A DNA stretch of 64,000 nucleotides, taken from Entamoeba invadens IP1. Lineage: Eukaryota > Evosea > Mastigamoebida > Endamoebidae. The notes under the pieces were generated by a model, which worked only from the letters and a program-made list of their open reading frames with translations, ran no database searches and was not told the DNA's origin. Location: positions 337,685 to 401,684 of the forward strand of contig NW_004440445.1 of the NCBI RefSeq assembly GCF_000330505.1, given 5' to 3'. Positions 1 to 10,135 of the stretch are shown in pieces (position 1 is the stretch's first letter; the number at the start of each line of letters is the position of its first letter). The position numbers and the translations under genes were made by a program.

Positions 1-2555
1 GAATTCGTTATCTCTGCTACTTTGTCTTTGAACAACGCCATCACTGCAATATTTTGATTCATAAAGCCTATATATAGCAAATTAAGAATGATATTCAACC
101 CACACATATACACCTCTTTATCTAAATGTCGTATCCCCCAACACGCAATGTCAACAGTCAAATCAAAATCACTCTTACTCGTCACAGCAAAACTCGACGA
201 AACCGTTTTACTCGCAATTTCTAAAAACTTGAAGTACGCTCTTCGGATGTCGGGATTCGACGACATGTCGTCGCGAATGATTTCAAGGCAACTCGAATTG
301 ATTTGTCCATAAAAGTTTCCAACTTCGTCTGTTATTTCACTCCCAAGCTTTTCCATGACATTTGCATATAACCACACAACACTCGCTGGACGATACAACT
401 TCGGTGTTTTCACAAACAATGGAATGATCACTCCCCCTAACAAATGGATACTCGTTTTTAACTCAATTCGGTCAAGACCCATTAGATACATTGTTATCAC
501 CTCGATAATATCACTCAAAACAACAACCATGTTCCCTATCGACAATCCTTTCTCCAACGTATAAAACATCCTCCTCATCCCATTTTGATACATCGCCAAC
601 ACACCAGCTATAATTTGGTTCATGTACCTCATCATTGCACCTTGTGACGTCCTCAAAAGCGCTTTCAAATCAGAAATCGCTTCTCGAAGACCCCTCTCAT
701 TCCTCCACATTTCATCGCTTTCGGTGTTTTGATACTCACAAATGATCTGGTGCGACCGTCCAAACACTCTTGATATGAATTCTTCACACAACTCGGCGCG
801 ACTCAGCCCAATGATAATTCCAAAACACTCAAATAAGCAGTCTCTTTCATTGCGATCCAAACACCCCAACACCGAATCAACTTTTAGAGAATTATTGAAC
901 GCTTCTAATATATCATTTTGAAGGAGCGTTGCTCCACACGTTATACACAACACACGAAAAGTGTTCACCGCCATGACACGTACCATTTGACTCTCGTCTC
1001 TCATAAATTCAGAAATTTTGTTAATAACGACGTGGAGGAAAACTGGAGTGTTCATTAATAGTTTTTGGTATGACGATATCACCACTAGCAATCCGCCAGT
1101 CAATAACACTCTTTCAGACTTTGTGCTTCCCTTTCCTATTTTGAGGATCAGTATCTCAACACATTTCGAGAAGACTGACGACTCAATCGACGGAAGGAGT
1201 TGCGACGAAATTGCCGATATCGAATAACAAATCTTCAACACTCTGTGAATAACAGTTTCTTCGTACAAACATTTCAGCATGAACTCTCCAATACTTGGAA
1301 CTAATTTGATTAACAAACTCAAACTATCTTTTAATATCGTTTCAAGCACATCATTGATCGATTCTACCTTTCTTCGTACTACAACACCATTCTCTTCAAC
1401 CATTAACATTTCTCGTGGTGCGGGCATCTTACACAGAATCACTTTTAAGATGTTTTGTGCAATTACCTCTCTCTGTGGAATCATTGGGTCAACTTCAAAG
1501 TTCTTTAATATCTGGAGGAATGCTTCCGAACACGCGAAGAATGCGTCACCGTCACAATTGTCAGAGAATATCACCAAACTTTGAATTGCATTTATGGCTT
1601 CTCCATTCATACGAGTGATCTGGACATTACTTAGAAACTGTGCAACGGTGATTGTCAATAATCTGAACGCCATTTTCCTTTGTGGTGTTGTCAAAAACGA
1701 TTGAAGACTTCCAATTTTCTCGAGAATGATATTTGTGAATGAGACAAGTAAAGGAAGTGGCGATGGGGGAACTTTCATTTGAGAGATTTCGACAAACACA
1801 GAGAGTGTTGATATGAACAACTGACTCTCCGTGTTCACTTTTTGGAGCAGAACAAGAAGTGCTTCTGCCAATCCCGTTGTTGAGAAGGATTGGAATGTCA
1901 TGACCCCAATGTACGTTTGTAAAGACTTTAAACATGCGATCAACATCTGTTCGTTTGTTGAAGTAGTCAAAACAGTCAAAAAGAATTTTGTGATGGTTGG
2001 AAGGTTAAGATCCAACGTGTTTTTGAGCTCGAAGATGTGTTGCGTTTGGAGCTTTTCTGAGTAAATGTCTTCCGCAAGAATTGACAAAATTGAGAGTGAG
2101 TTGTTGCATGACAATTCATTCAGTTGTGCTGTTGAAATCACTTCGTCGATGAAGGAGGGGTAGTACGATGGCCACAGATGTTTTATCAATTCGACCAATA
2201 AAGTATCTGCCTTGTTCAAAACGACTTTAGGTATTGCTGCGTCCGAAGAGAGTTGATTAATCATATTGAGAACAAATTGTTTAATCGCTTCGATGATTTG
2301 TGGTGTAAAAGTGTTCCATTGATTATGAATTGCTGATGACATCACTTGCAGAGCAAAGAGTCTTGTATTTGTTTCCGACGAGAGGGAAAGGATAGTCGGG
2401 ACTTTTTGGTATGAATTTGGTTGTGTCAAAAATTGTGTCAATATCGTTTGTGCTCTCGACATTAATTGCAAGTCAGTTGTGGAGTTCGCAGTTTGAATGA
2501 CTTTTTCCAACAGCGAGACGTCGAAAGTGATTGTTGGGTTTAAGATGTTTTCCAT
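1..2555 (-). CDS. XPO1: Exportin-1 (CRM1) nuclear export receptor, 5' part
   Basis: The reading frame is open on the minus strand from the ATG at 2555 to the window edge, about 851 codons, with no stop and no need for an intron. The N-terminus fits the CRM1 HEAT-repeat start: a leucine-rich first helix, then a segment like 'QPNSYQKVPTILS' and 'TNTRLFALQVMSSAI', then 'LNKADTLLVELIKHLWPSYY', matching the exportin-1/importin-beta N-terminal order. CRM1 carries leucine-rich-signal cargo out of the nucleus with RanGTP. Usual length is about 1070 residues, so roughly the last 200 lie outside the window. The assignment to CRM1 rather than another exportin rests on the N-terminal pattern. The promoter lies in the 144 bp shared divergently with the gene at 2700. 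Confidence 0.85.
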   Translation of the reverse strand, partial: MENILNPTITFDVSLLEKVIQTANSTTDLQLMSRAQTILTQFLTQPNSYQKVPTILSLSSETNTRLFALQVMSSAIHNQWNTFTPQIIEAIKQFVLNMINQLSSDAAIPKVVLNKADTLLVELIKHLWPSYYPSFIDEVISTAQLNELSCNNSLSILSILAEDIYSEKLQTQHIFELKNTLDLNLPTITKFFLTVLTTSTNEQMLIACLKSLQTYIGVMTFQSFSTTGLAEALLVLLQKVNTESQLFISTLSVFVEISQMKVPPSPLPLLVSFTNIILEKIGSLQSFLTTPQRKMAFRLLTITVAQFLSNVQITRMNGEAINAIQSLVIFSDNCDGDAFFACSEAFLQILKNFEVDPMIPQREVIAQNILKVILCKMPAPREMLMVEENGVVVRRKVESINDVLETILKDSLSLLIKLVPSIGEFMLKCLYEETVIHRVLKICYSISAISSQLLPSIESSVFSKCVEILILKIGKGSTKSERVLLTGGLLVVISSYQKLLMNTPVFLHVVINKISEFMRDESQMVRVMAVNTFRVLCITCGATLLQNDILEAFNNSLKVDSVLGCLDRNERDCLFECFGIIIGLSRAELCEEFISRVFGRSHQIICEYQNTESDEMWRNERGLREAISDLKALLRTSQGAMMRYMNQIIAGVLAMYQNGMRRMFYTLEKGLSIGNMVVVLSDIIEVITMYLMGLDRIELKTSIHLLGGVIIPLFVKTPKLYRPASVVWLYANVMEKLGSEITDEVGNFYGQINSSCLEIIRDDMSSNPDIRRAYFKFLEIASKTVSSSFAVTSKSDFDLTVDIACWGIRHLDKEVYMCGLNIILNLLYIGFMNQNIAVMALFKDKVAEITN

Positions 2556-2699
2556 ATCTTTTACTTTTATTAGTTTACAATTCAATTCTTTTTAATATAA
2601 AAATATAATTTATTTAAATAATTCACAAAACCTTTATGACTAATTCAAGTGATACTATTTTCATATAATTAAATAAACTATAACTAATAAATACACTGA

Positions 2700-3086
2700 A
2701 TGGAGAAACACACCGACAACGAGTCAGACTGTCTTTTAATGTCTCGCGATATCATCACAATTGAAGATGAAAAAACACCGCGACGGAGATTAAAAGACGA
2801 GAAAATACGAGAGATGATATCACTAGTAGAACAACTGATTCTTCAACACATTACTGCACAGAAAAAGGGTCGAAATAGGGCTTACGATTATCTCAAAAAA
2901 GACCCCCGTTACATCGAAAACACGCTTCCTCGCAAAGGCAAATTGAAACGAGATGTCGAGGAGAGCCTTGACAATTTATTAAGTCAAGACGACTTAGCAA
3001 ATTTAGAGCAAGAGTTCACTCTTTTTGAAAAGAAAAGTTCATTAATAGATGCAGTGCAACATCAAAAAGTATCCCCATCCAAATGA
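2700..3086 (+). CDS. Small charged protein, unknown function (128 aa)
   Basis: Starts at an ATG with an AT-rich leader and ends 78 bp before the stop of the convergent XPB gene. The protein is rich in Lys, Arg, Glu and Asp. It has a predicted helical middle (residues about 35-60, 'IREMISLVEQLILQHITAQK') and a basic stretch around 'RKGKLKRDVEE'. There is no signal peptide and no membrane segment. I do not recognise a family. Normal codon use for this locus and a position between two real genes with a divergent promoter make it likely to be expressed. Confidence 0.55.
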   Translation: MEKHTDNESDCLLMSRDIITIEDEKTPRRRLKDEKIREMISLVEQLILQHITAQKKGRNRAYDYLKKDPRYIENTLPRKGKLKRDVEESLDNLLSQDDLANLEQEFTLFEKKSSLIDAVQHQKVSPSK

Positions 3087-3163
3087 GGTCTCTGTTATTC
3101 TTATTCACGTGTGTAAAGTACAATCCATTCCCTCAACACCCAAATGATGAACGATCAAGGCAA

Positions 3164-5062
3164 TCACTTATTAATAATGTTATTGATGACAATTTGGTCT
3201 TGCTTCTTATTCTCAGGTTTGAGGGGCATAATTTTCTGCAAGTTGATTGTTTTAAAGACATACCCTTTATCAAGTAAGAAGTGTTGTCTCTTCTGTGAAA
3301 AGTACATCTCACGAGTGTCTTGTGATGTTAGTGTGTAAAAGTATGCGTTCGCTCGATTAGACGCGGCTCCCTTCTTTGCTCTCAAAATTCGACCCAGACG
3401 TTGCGCCTCTTGTCTCCTCGACGCGCCATTCGAACTCAATTGAATTGCTACTGACGCATCTGGCAGATCAATGGACACATCCGCAACACGTGTGAATAGC
3501 ACGACTTTGTGTTCTCCATTTCTAAACCCATCCAAGATCTTTCTTCTTTTCTCTTCTTGCGTTTTCCCGTCCATCAAGACGCAATTCAATTTCTTAGAGT
3601 AGTAACTTGCAGGTGCAAGATCATCGCAGAAGATAATGACTTTGTCTCCATGTGCTAAGTGTTGTTTCACAAGGAATTTGCACGCGTCCACCTTATTCGA
3701 GTTCATCACAGAAAGTAACCTTCTCTCAATATTCTTCTCCGCACTGACATATTCAGTATAAAACGACGTTGACATCGGACACAGTATTTCAAAGCATTTC
3801 GCCTTTGCAATATACCCTTGATTGGCAAGGTCTTGCCATGACGCTTCATACAACTTTGGCCCAATCATGAACTCAAGTTCGTTAATGTTCTTATCTTCTC
3901 TCACAAGGGTAGCAGTCAATCCCAATTTACATTGCGCCTTAATACCATTACAAAAGTCTCGAACTCTTTCCGTCGGGGCACTCTGCACTTCATCAAAGAT
4001 AATCATTCCCCATTCCCTCTTCATTAAGTCATTCACAATCCGCTGGCCGTCATATTGTCGTGTCCCAGAAAATGAAAGCATCGAATATGTAGTGAACAGA
4101 ATACACGCATCATCACCAAGTTGTTCCTTTTTGTCGGAAATACACAGCTTGAGAGACTCGGCCTTCACAGTAGACCACCGCAAAAATTCATTTTTCCATT
4201 GCAACACACTCTGCGTCGAATTGCCAATCACAACGGCAGACCGTTTGATTTTCATACAAGCTGCAATAGCAGTCAGTGTCTTCCCAGAACCACACGGCAA
4301 CACAATGATCCCACTCCGCGCTATTTCATTGTCAAACATTTGTTGAAGTGCTTTTGCCTGATGCGGATGAAGACAATCACTCCGAAGTTCTCCAAAGAGT
4401 TCTTTCTGTTTGTCCTTCAAGAAGTGGTACTCCTCATAAATGCGTGTATTCCTCTTTTTCTTTTTACACCTCTTCTTCAACTTGAATACACACTCCGGCT
4501 TTATCTCGACAATGCAGACACTCCGATTTAAGTCAAGGTCTTTGTATAAGTCCTCTCCTTCCTTCACTTCGGTGATACTCGAGTTGCAGTACGTCTTGAT
4601 CTTTTCATCCAACACGTTTTTAAGTTGGTCCTCCGTTTCCGCTTGAAGGTAATACTTCCCATTGATCAACACAAGGCGGAGATTCTGATTCTTCTCTCCA
4701 ACTTGTCGAATTTGACTCTTCACATTGTCTGGAAGAATGTTTTTGGAATACTTGTCCAGTGAGATGATTAACTCCTCAGGTGTCATCCCAAAGGAAAACG
4801 CTGTCATGATTGAGTTGTCGGTCAGTCGGTATTCATGAATGTATTTCAGACGACTAGCAGCTTCAGCTACACGATTCAGTAATTCACTCACTTCATCAAA
4901 TAAATCACTCGACGTCTCGACAAAAATACGCGACTGCGTACACACCCACATCGGAAGTTCTAAATGATTGGCTTTAAGCTTCATGTCCGACTCAACAAAA
5001 CCAGTCTCGACCCCATCTATGTCTTCACTACTTGCTTCGTCGTCATCCCTTTTCTTTGACAT
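3164..5062 (-). CDS. ERCC3: TFIIH helicase subunit XPB/ERCC3 (Rad25), 632 aa
   Basis: An SF2 DNA translocase of the TFIIH core, which opens promoters and works in nucleotide excision repair. Walker A 'PCGSGKT' lies near residue 258 and motif III/RED 'TATLVREDKNI' near 387. The XPB-specific block 'YIAKAKCFEILCPMS' follows. Helicase domain 2 ends with 'SRRQEAQRLGRILRAKKG', nearly identical to the family signature. The first 230 residues hold the N-terminal damage-recognition-like region. Length is shorter than the human protein (about 780), mostly at the ends. The Walker B box reads DEVQ instead of the usual XPB DEVH. The ATG at 5062 follows a short AT-rich leader. It is a single exon, convergent with the small gene at 2700. 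Confidence 0.97.
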   Translation of the reverse strand: MSKKRDDDEASSEDIDGVETGFVESDMKLKANHLELPMWVCTQSRIFVETSSDLFDEVSELLNRVAEAASRLKYIHEYRLTDNSIMTAFSFGMTPEELIISLDKYSKNILPDNVKSQIRQVGEKNQNLRLVLINGKYYLQAETEDQLKNVLDEKIKTYCNSSITEVKEGEDLYKDLDLNRSVCIVEIKPECVFKLKKRCKKKKRNTRIYEEYHFLKDKQKELFGELRSDCLHPHQAKALQQMFDNEIARSGIIVLPCGSGKTLTAIAACMKIKRSAVVIGNSTQSVLQWKNEFLRWSTVKAESLKLCISDKKEQLGDDACILFTTYSMLSFSGTRQYDGQRIVNDLMKREWGMIIFDEVQSAPTERVRDFCNGIKAQCKLGLTATLVREDKNINELEFMIGPKLYEASWQDLANQGYIAKAKCFEILCPMSTSFYTEYVSAEKNIERRLLSVMNSNKVDACKFLVKQHLAHGDKVIIFCDDLAPASYYSKKLNCVLMDGKTQEEKRRKILDGFRNGEHKVVLFTRVADVSIDLPDASVAIQLSSNGASRRQEAQRLGRILRAKKGAASNRANAYFYTLTSQDTREMYFSQKRQHFLLDKGYVFKTINLQKIMPLKPENKKQDQIVINNIINK

Positions 5063-5374
5063 TTGAGTTTTTTAGATATATGGTTTCGAGTTTTATTATC
5101 GAAATTGTTTATGAATTCATAGAAACAAGAATAGAATTTGTACTTCTATCTCTTTCTTTGTAATTTAATTTATTATATAGTATACAATTGTTATGAATAA
5201 AACTGTTGAAGTTTTTTTTTAAAAGCATATTATTAGTTTAATTATAGTTTAATAAAATTAGATGAACACCAATCGAATGACAAATTCATTCAATAAAAGA
5301 AAACATTATCAAACATTTCATATCATTTAATGTTTTAGATTAATTGGTTCATTTAAAAAAAATAAATTAAACCC

Positions 5375-5841
5375 ATTATTTTAGGGGACCTACATTGACC
5401 ACCACCACCACCACCTTTACCAAAATAAAATATTTGCCGCGAGTGTTTTTTGAAGGAAGTCCACTTTTCAGCCACTGTTTGTGCGTCCCCATGTCACCCA
5501 CTTTCCTTGTCCGTACTGTGTGGACGCGGATGTGGTTCCCCCCCCCCGCTTGCGGGGGGGTCAGGGGGGGATCCGCGCCAAGGGAGGACTTGGAAAGTGA
5601 ATGAAACGGTGCACAAACAGACTGTTTGGGTGTGTCTTCAGAGCCTTCTTTTCAATGCTCCGTCTTTCTCGGTTTCCACTGACTCGAGGCGAATTTTCGG
5701 CATTTCTTGAATTCGGGAACCAGACCTAATATTATCCCAGTTTCCTATTTACTATAATTTTAATTTGAATATGATTCGAAATAGAAAAAATAAATCTATT
5801 TTTAGAGGTGGTGGTGGTCAATGTAGGTCCCATTATTTTAG
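5375..5841. mobile_element. MITE with GGGACC TIRs and 10-bp target duplication (MULE-like)
   Basis: Element 5385-5831 (447 bp) has terminal inverted repeats of at least 25 bp. They start GGGACCTACATTGACC and run into an ACC-repeat. The left copy is 5385-5416 and the right copy 5806-5831. The element is flanked by perfect direct copies of ATTATTTTAG at 5375-5384 and 5832-5841. A 9-10 bp target duplication is typical of Mutator-like elements, which are known from Entamoeba. The interior is unusually GC-rich around 5530-5580, with C and G runs that could form a hairpin, unlike the surrounding DNA. No convincing transposase frame is present, so this is a non-autonomous copy. The superfamily assignment is inference from duplication length. 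Confidence 0.85.
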
Positions 5842-6101
5842 TTAAATAAAACAACTTAACTTATAATAATAAGTATAATATTTTTATAATATTCAAAACT
5901 ATAAACAGTTATAGTTCTTCAACTTATAAACAAAATTATATGGAATATATTATAATTAATAGTATCATAATACTTCTTGAATACAATTTGTCTAATGAAG
6001 TACAAAGTTATACTTCAAAGTATAGATGACCTTTAAAAATAGAGAGATAACAACCATTAAACCCTTTTAAACAACCAAACTACCTCAGCAATGAGTTACG
6101 C

Positions 6102-6425
6102 TTAGAAAAGATCTCCAAATCCGCCGAAGTCCTCTTCTGGCTCGTCTTTTTTCTCTTCTTTTTGTTCTTCCTTAGTTTCTTCCTTTTTGGTTTCGGCGGC
6201 AGCGACTGGGGCAGCGGCGACTGGAGCCGATGAAGCGAAATTGTCAAGGAACTCCTGGATTTTTTCTGGAGTGAATGCCTTGGCCATGACAGCAACCCAT
6301 TGGTCCATTTGGACACCAGCGACCTTCAAAACGGCAGTCAAATTCTCGACGTTGATCTCCTTCTTTGTCTCGTGCAACAAGAGAGCAGCAAATGCAATCG
6401 CAAATTGTTTTTGTTGTGCAGACAT
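6102..6425 (-). CDS. RPLP1: 60S acidic ribosomal protein P1
   Basis: A 107-residue stalk protein. The N-terminal four-helix dimerisation domain covers residues 1-65 ('FAIAFAALLLHETKKEI...VLKVAGVQMDQWV'), closer to P1 than to P2. An Ala/Pro hinge follows ('ASSAPVAAAPVAAAE'), then a Lys/Glu-rich segment and an acidic tail. P1 pairs with P2 on P0 to recruit translation GTPases. The tail ends in EEDFGGFGDLF rather than the common eukaryotic SDDDMGFGLFD, so the last Asp is absent. The start at 6425 is preceded by a purine-rich leader. A TATTTAAAG-like box lies about 118 bp upstream. Confidence 0.93.
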   Translation of the reverse strand: MSAQQKQFAIAFAALLLHETKKEINVENLTAVLKVAGVQMDQWVAVMAKAFTPEKIQEFLDNFASSAPVAAAPVAAAETKKEETKEEQKEEKKDEPEEDFGGFGDLF

Positions 6426-6752
6426 CCGACTCCATTTTCCAGTTTCTTTTCTTTGAAATGGGGTTGCTTTTCCTCTCTATTGCTTTCTAATTCTTTTTAT
6501 GGTTTCTTTTTATTAATTCTCTAGTTCTGTCTTGACCTAATTCTTTAAATAGCCATGGTATTGCATGGACATATTCTATTATTCTAATACAGTTAATCAT
6601 TTAAAACAACTATTGATATCCATTATTCTTTCGATCAACAAAAAATGTATAAATAATTAATAAATATAGTACAGTTAATTACAACGAATTGAATAGAATA
6701 AAAAATCGAAAGAAGTGTATTTAACACTCCAAAAAGTAGAAAACAGGAAACA
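6426..6752. other. Divergent intergenic region RPLP1 / 6753 gene
   Basis: 327 bp, AT-rich, containing the two divergent promoters. Apart from the TATA-like box at 6543-6551 I see no structured element. Confidence 0.5.
6543..6551 (-). promoter_or_regulatory. TATA-like box upstream of RPLP1
   Basis: On the minus strand this reads TATTTAAAG, matching the GTATTTAAA-type box described for Entamoeba promoters. It is about 118 bp from the ATG, further than in other genes here. Either the leader is long or a closer element is used. Confidence 0.35.
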
Positions 6753-7943
6753 ATGGAGTTTCCTTGGAAAATCAGGTATTTTGCAGTTGTTGATTTGGAC
6801 AAAGTAGTAGAGGAAGGTCATCAAGACGAGAGGATATTATACACTTTTAGAAAGATCGAAGAGACTGCTGTTGTAGTTTCTTTAAATCATATTGTTTCCT
6901 ACATCTCTATAATTAAAAATTTCAAGTCTAATGTCTCAACAATTCGAACGAAATGGGTCACTACATATGTATCTTATGTCACTCCATCAATATCATATAT
7001 ATTGCAATTGGAACAAGTGAATAAATCGTTTGACATCCACGTCTTGAAGTACTTGAAATTTATAGAAGAATCATATAGTCTGACATATGGATACATGTAC
7101 AATAAAGTGGAAGCTAAAATCACACTTGGAATCTTTTTCCAAATAGTTTTTCAATCGTTTAAGATTAATGACATATTTTACTCGTTATACTCCATTAAAT
7201 CATGTGTGGCTGCTCAAAATTCGTTTCTCTTTTTATCAAGTAAAATGAATGTACTTCGAGAGAAATACAGTACCTTCAAAACGTGTTTTATAGCAAACGA
7301 AAAGTCCATTCTATTCACTGAAATGCCTTCACAACACCAACTTAAGTTTTTTCAATTGACAAGAGGATACACACAACACACTTCCTCGTTATCATCTTTA
7401 ATGCTCAATAGATGGTTGTTCTCAAAGAAACATTGTCCATTGTATATGGAGGCAAATGCGAATGCCCCAGACATTTTCATTGACACTTTCATATCATCAC
7501 ACCCACTTTCAAAAACTTCAAAAGAACGAATTGTATTTCTATTAATATTCAAATCAGAGAAACAAGTGGATAACAATTTTTATAAAGATTTCAATATAAA
7601 ACAAATTGTTGGGATGGTGCACTCTTCCCGGTCTTCCATTGTTTTCACCCCCTCAATTAACTCACTGAAATCAACCTTTTTGAACTTCGATGGAAACTTG
7701 TTTGTATCCGACTTTCAGTGCAAAATATTCGAAGAATTGTTTCTCCAAACAATGAGAAACATTGAATTCACTTACACTTTTAAGAACTGCCAAACACTGT
7801 TAATGATATTTGAAAGTCACATTGTCGTTGTGCGAAAAACAAAGAGGAACTTGACTTTACAGAGATTTGTATTAGATAATATGGAGCAGATCGAGACTGC
7901 CATGACCTCCTTTGAAAACTTGTTGTTAACTTCTTTTGTATAA
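6753..7943 (+). CDS. Unknown 396-aa protein, possibly CCZ1/HPS4-type longin protein
   Basis: A single exon. The N-terminus ('IRYFAVVDLDKVVEEGHQDE', then 'RILYTFRKIEE') has the look of the first longin-like domain of the Intu/CCZ1/HPS4 group: a beta strand, a loop with 'E...DERILY', then a helix. The middle alternates amphipathic helices and strands. The C-terminal 100 residues form another alpha/beta stretch ending in a helix. CCZ1 pairs with MON1 as the Rab7 exchange factor. There is no signal peptide or membrane helix. The family call is a guess from the N-terminal pattern. A profile search for INTU_CCZ1_HPS4 domains would settle it. Confidence 0.4.
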   Translation: MEFPWKIRYFAVVDLDKVVEEGHQDERILYTFRKIEETAVVVSLNHIVSYISIIKNFKSNVSTIRTKWVTTYVSYVTPSISYILQLEQVNKSFDIHVLKYLKFIEESYSLTYGYMYNKVEAKITLGIFFQIVFQSFKINDIFYSLYSIKSCVAAQNSFLFLSSKMNVLREKYSTFKTCFIANEKSILFTEMPSQHQLKFFQLTRGYTQHTSSLSSLMLNRWLFSKKHCPLYMEANANAPDIFIDTFISSHPLSKTSKERIVFLLIFKSEKQVDNNFYKDFNIKQIVGMVHSSRSSIVFTPSINSLKSTFLNFDGNLFVSDFQCKIFEELFLQTMRNIEFTYTFKNCQTLLMIFESHIVVVRKTKRNLTLQRFVLDNMEQIETAMTSFENLLLTSFV

Positions 7944-8016
7944 TTTACTAGTTACAGATTGAGTTATTGCTTTTAAATATTTAAAGAAAAGAACAAATAA
8001 GACTACATATAATGAA

Positions 8017-9170
8017 TTAATGCTGACAAAATGGATTCATCGGAAGAGGGGTTAAACGATAACTATACTGTAACTTCCGTACCTCCATCTGACCCCACAC
8101 AAAAGGCTCGGATATCTGTAGTAATAAATATTGAATGTCAACATTCTCGTTTATGAAATATCTTTCAAAGATAATTTGACAGAGCGTAAACATCGGCTGT
8201 GTAAAAACAAAACTCACCATTTCAAAGTGCTTTCGCATGTTGAAAATAAGACGCTTAAAATCGTCTAACTGATCAAATCGATACATCCATTCCCGCCTTA
8301 TTTGAGCTATTTCTACAGAAAACAAAAAGAGTGAACAGAAAAAGTAGTTCTCGGGTTTGGGATATGTCGCATTGATCATTTTTAATACTTCGGTAACGTA
8401 ATTTTCTATATCAAAAGTTGGTGTTATTATAGGAAACTATTCGTTATATATCTTGTGAGTGTAAAAAAGCAAACCTCTTTGTATGTGGGAAAAGCTTTTT
8501 CCATACAAAACTTAAGTCCAACACTTTGTCCCAAAGAGTCTGAACCGATTGCAAATATATACTTAATCAAATCCAACGTAACTGCGTCACCGATGTAACG
8601 TTGTTTAGGGAGAGTAGGTTCTTTAACGATTGTAACAGGTTTAGGTGGTTTGATCATTTGAGTGACTTGAGTTTTTTTAGCCTGATGAATCGGCACCTCT
8701 CTGATGAGTGGCATAGGTCTAGTATTTTTTGCGTTTTTTGAGTGTTGAGTAAGAGCCATTGCCGAGTTTTTAAATACAGGTTTTAATATTTCCGTTTTAA
8801 GTGAAGGGTATAAGATGAACACGTTATGTTTAGTGAGTAGTTTATGTGAGATAGCGTCTGCTTCAGCCCCCAGTAATCTTCTGTGTACCCATATCTTTCT
8901 AGGGAATGTGACTGATTTGACCCAAAAGACTTCACAGAGTACTGTCTTTCCTGAATGTGTTATGAGTGGACTATCTCTTCTACATTGACCATATCCGATG
9001 ATATTCGATTGGTTGTATCGCTGTAAATAGACTGATGGACATAAGTTAATATCGGATTCTTCTGCTAACTCCGACCTCACTAAAACAGCCCGACGCACAA
9101 CTTCAGTACCAAAGTTCACCTCTTGATACGCCAAAATTTTGTGGGGTTGCGAATATTCCAAATCAGCCAT
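8017..9170 (-). CDS. Unknown protein, two exons (371 aa)
   Basis: Exon 1 is 9170-8475 (232 codons). The intron 8474-8437 (38 nt) starts GTTTGC and ends TAG. Exon 2 is 8436-8017. Splicing is in phase 0 and joins two frames that otherwise look like separate genes: the product runs from 'AFPTYKE' straight into 'FPIITPTFDIENYVTEV'. Residues 1-140 are mixed alpha/beta. Residues 140-200 are basic, Pro/Thr-rich and probably disordered ('MIKPPKPVTIVKEPTLPKQR'). The C-terminal 160 residues are helical and rich in Phe and Tyr. I do not recognise a family. The donor differs by one base from the usual GTTTGT. Confidence 0.65.
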
Positions 9171-10094
9171 TCAAAATGTTATTCAGTTCGTTTTTGTTTT
9201 TGACTCTCAAACCCTATTTTTGAAAATTGATTTTGTCAATTTTGGCATAAAATCGACTTTTTCAATTTTATATATATAGAATTATAATTAACATAAATAT
9301 CTTAGTAATTATGAGATGATGTCAAAGTCATCTTAAAAATCTCGTCGCAGATTCTACGCAAAGAGTTGTAAAAAACAAAACAGTTTGTTTGGATGAACCA
9401 AAAGTGGGTTGTTTGGATCTCAACTAATATCCCGTTTATTACAGAAGAAAATATTTAACTTAATCAAACGAAGTTTGTATTTTTCATTTAGTTAATTAAT
9501 GTGACAATACCACTCTCACGATATTGCCAATTTGTTCTAACTACAAAAACTCAAGTAACTATTAAAAAAAATTACTTTTGTTTTTGAATATTTTAAACTA
9601 TAAAAGTATTAATTCGTGAAAAAACAAAGAATAACAAGTTTCATGGCATTTCTTCCATCTTTTCTTCATAAAAACATTATAGAAAAAAATGCCAAAGTCA
9701 ATGAGAAATAATTTCGCGACATGGCATGTTAGTGTCCTTTTTCTCAGATTTTCAGGTCGTGATTACACTAAATTTCGGGAAATGTCGCCTTAATCCAAAA
9801 ATGGTTCTTTTTTCTTCTTTGATTCGCTCGAAAATAGCTCATTTCTCATTACATTTATAGTAAAATAATAGTTGTTTTATAACAAAACTATAATTAAAAT
9901 ATTCCATAATGTTCATTCCCGTTCTATAAAAAACCTCAAAATCATAAACTATAAAGAATAGTACATCTATAGTTCAAATAACAATGAAATGCAGACAAAT
10001 TCTATAAAACAACTATAAAATGTATTATACACCCCCTGTAGTTTACCCAATGAAATGAATGACACGTTGCACAAACAATGAGAAACAGTGACAG
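9171..10094. other. Intergenic, no gene seen
   Basis: About 920 bp of AT-rich DNA between the divergent starts at 9170 and 10136. I looked for spliced small exons and found none convincing. A few GTTTG-containing stretches around 9380-9410 do not open frames. Confidence 0.5.
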
Positions 10095-10120
10095 TATAAA
10101 TTGGAATTTTTAACAATTCA
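10095..10120 (+). promoter_or_regulatory. Core promoter: TATA-like box and initiator
   Basis: TATAAATT at 10095-10102 and CAATTCA at 10114-10120, 34 and 16 bp before the ATG at 10136. The second resembles the Entamoeba initiator AAAAATTCA. The spacing implies a leader of under 20 nt. Confidence 0.5.
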
Positions 10121-10135
10121 TATCACCTTACATTA

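Noticed and set aside
5395..5710. Two overlapping short frames inside the GC-rich MITE
   Set aside because: Created by GC-rich repeats and the ACC run; no domain, wholly inside a non-autonomous element.
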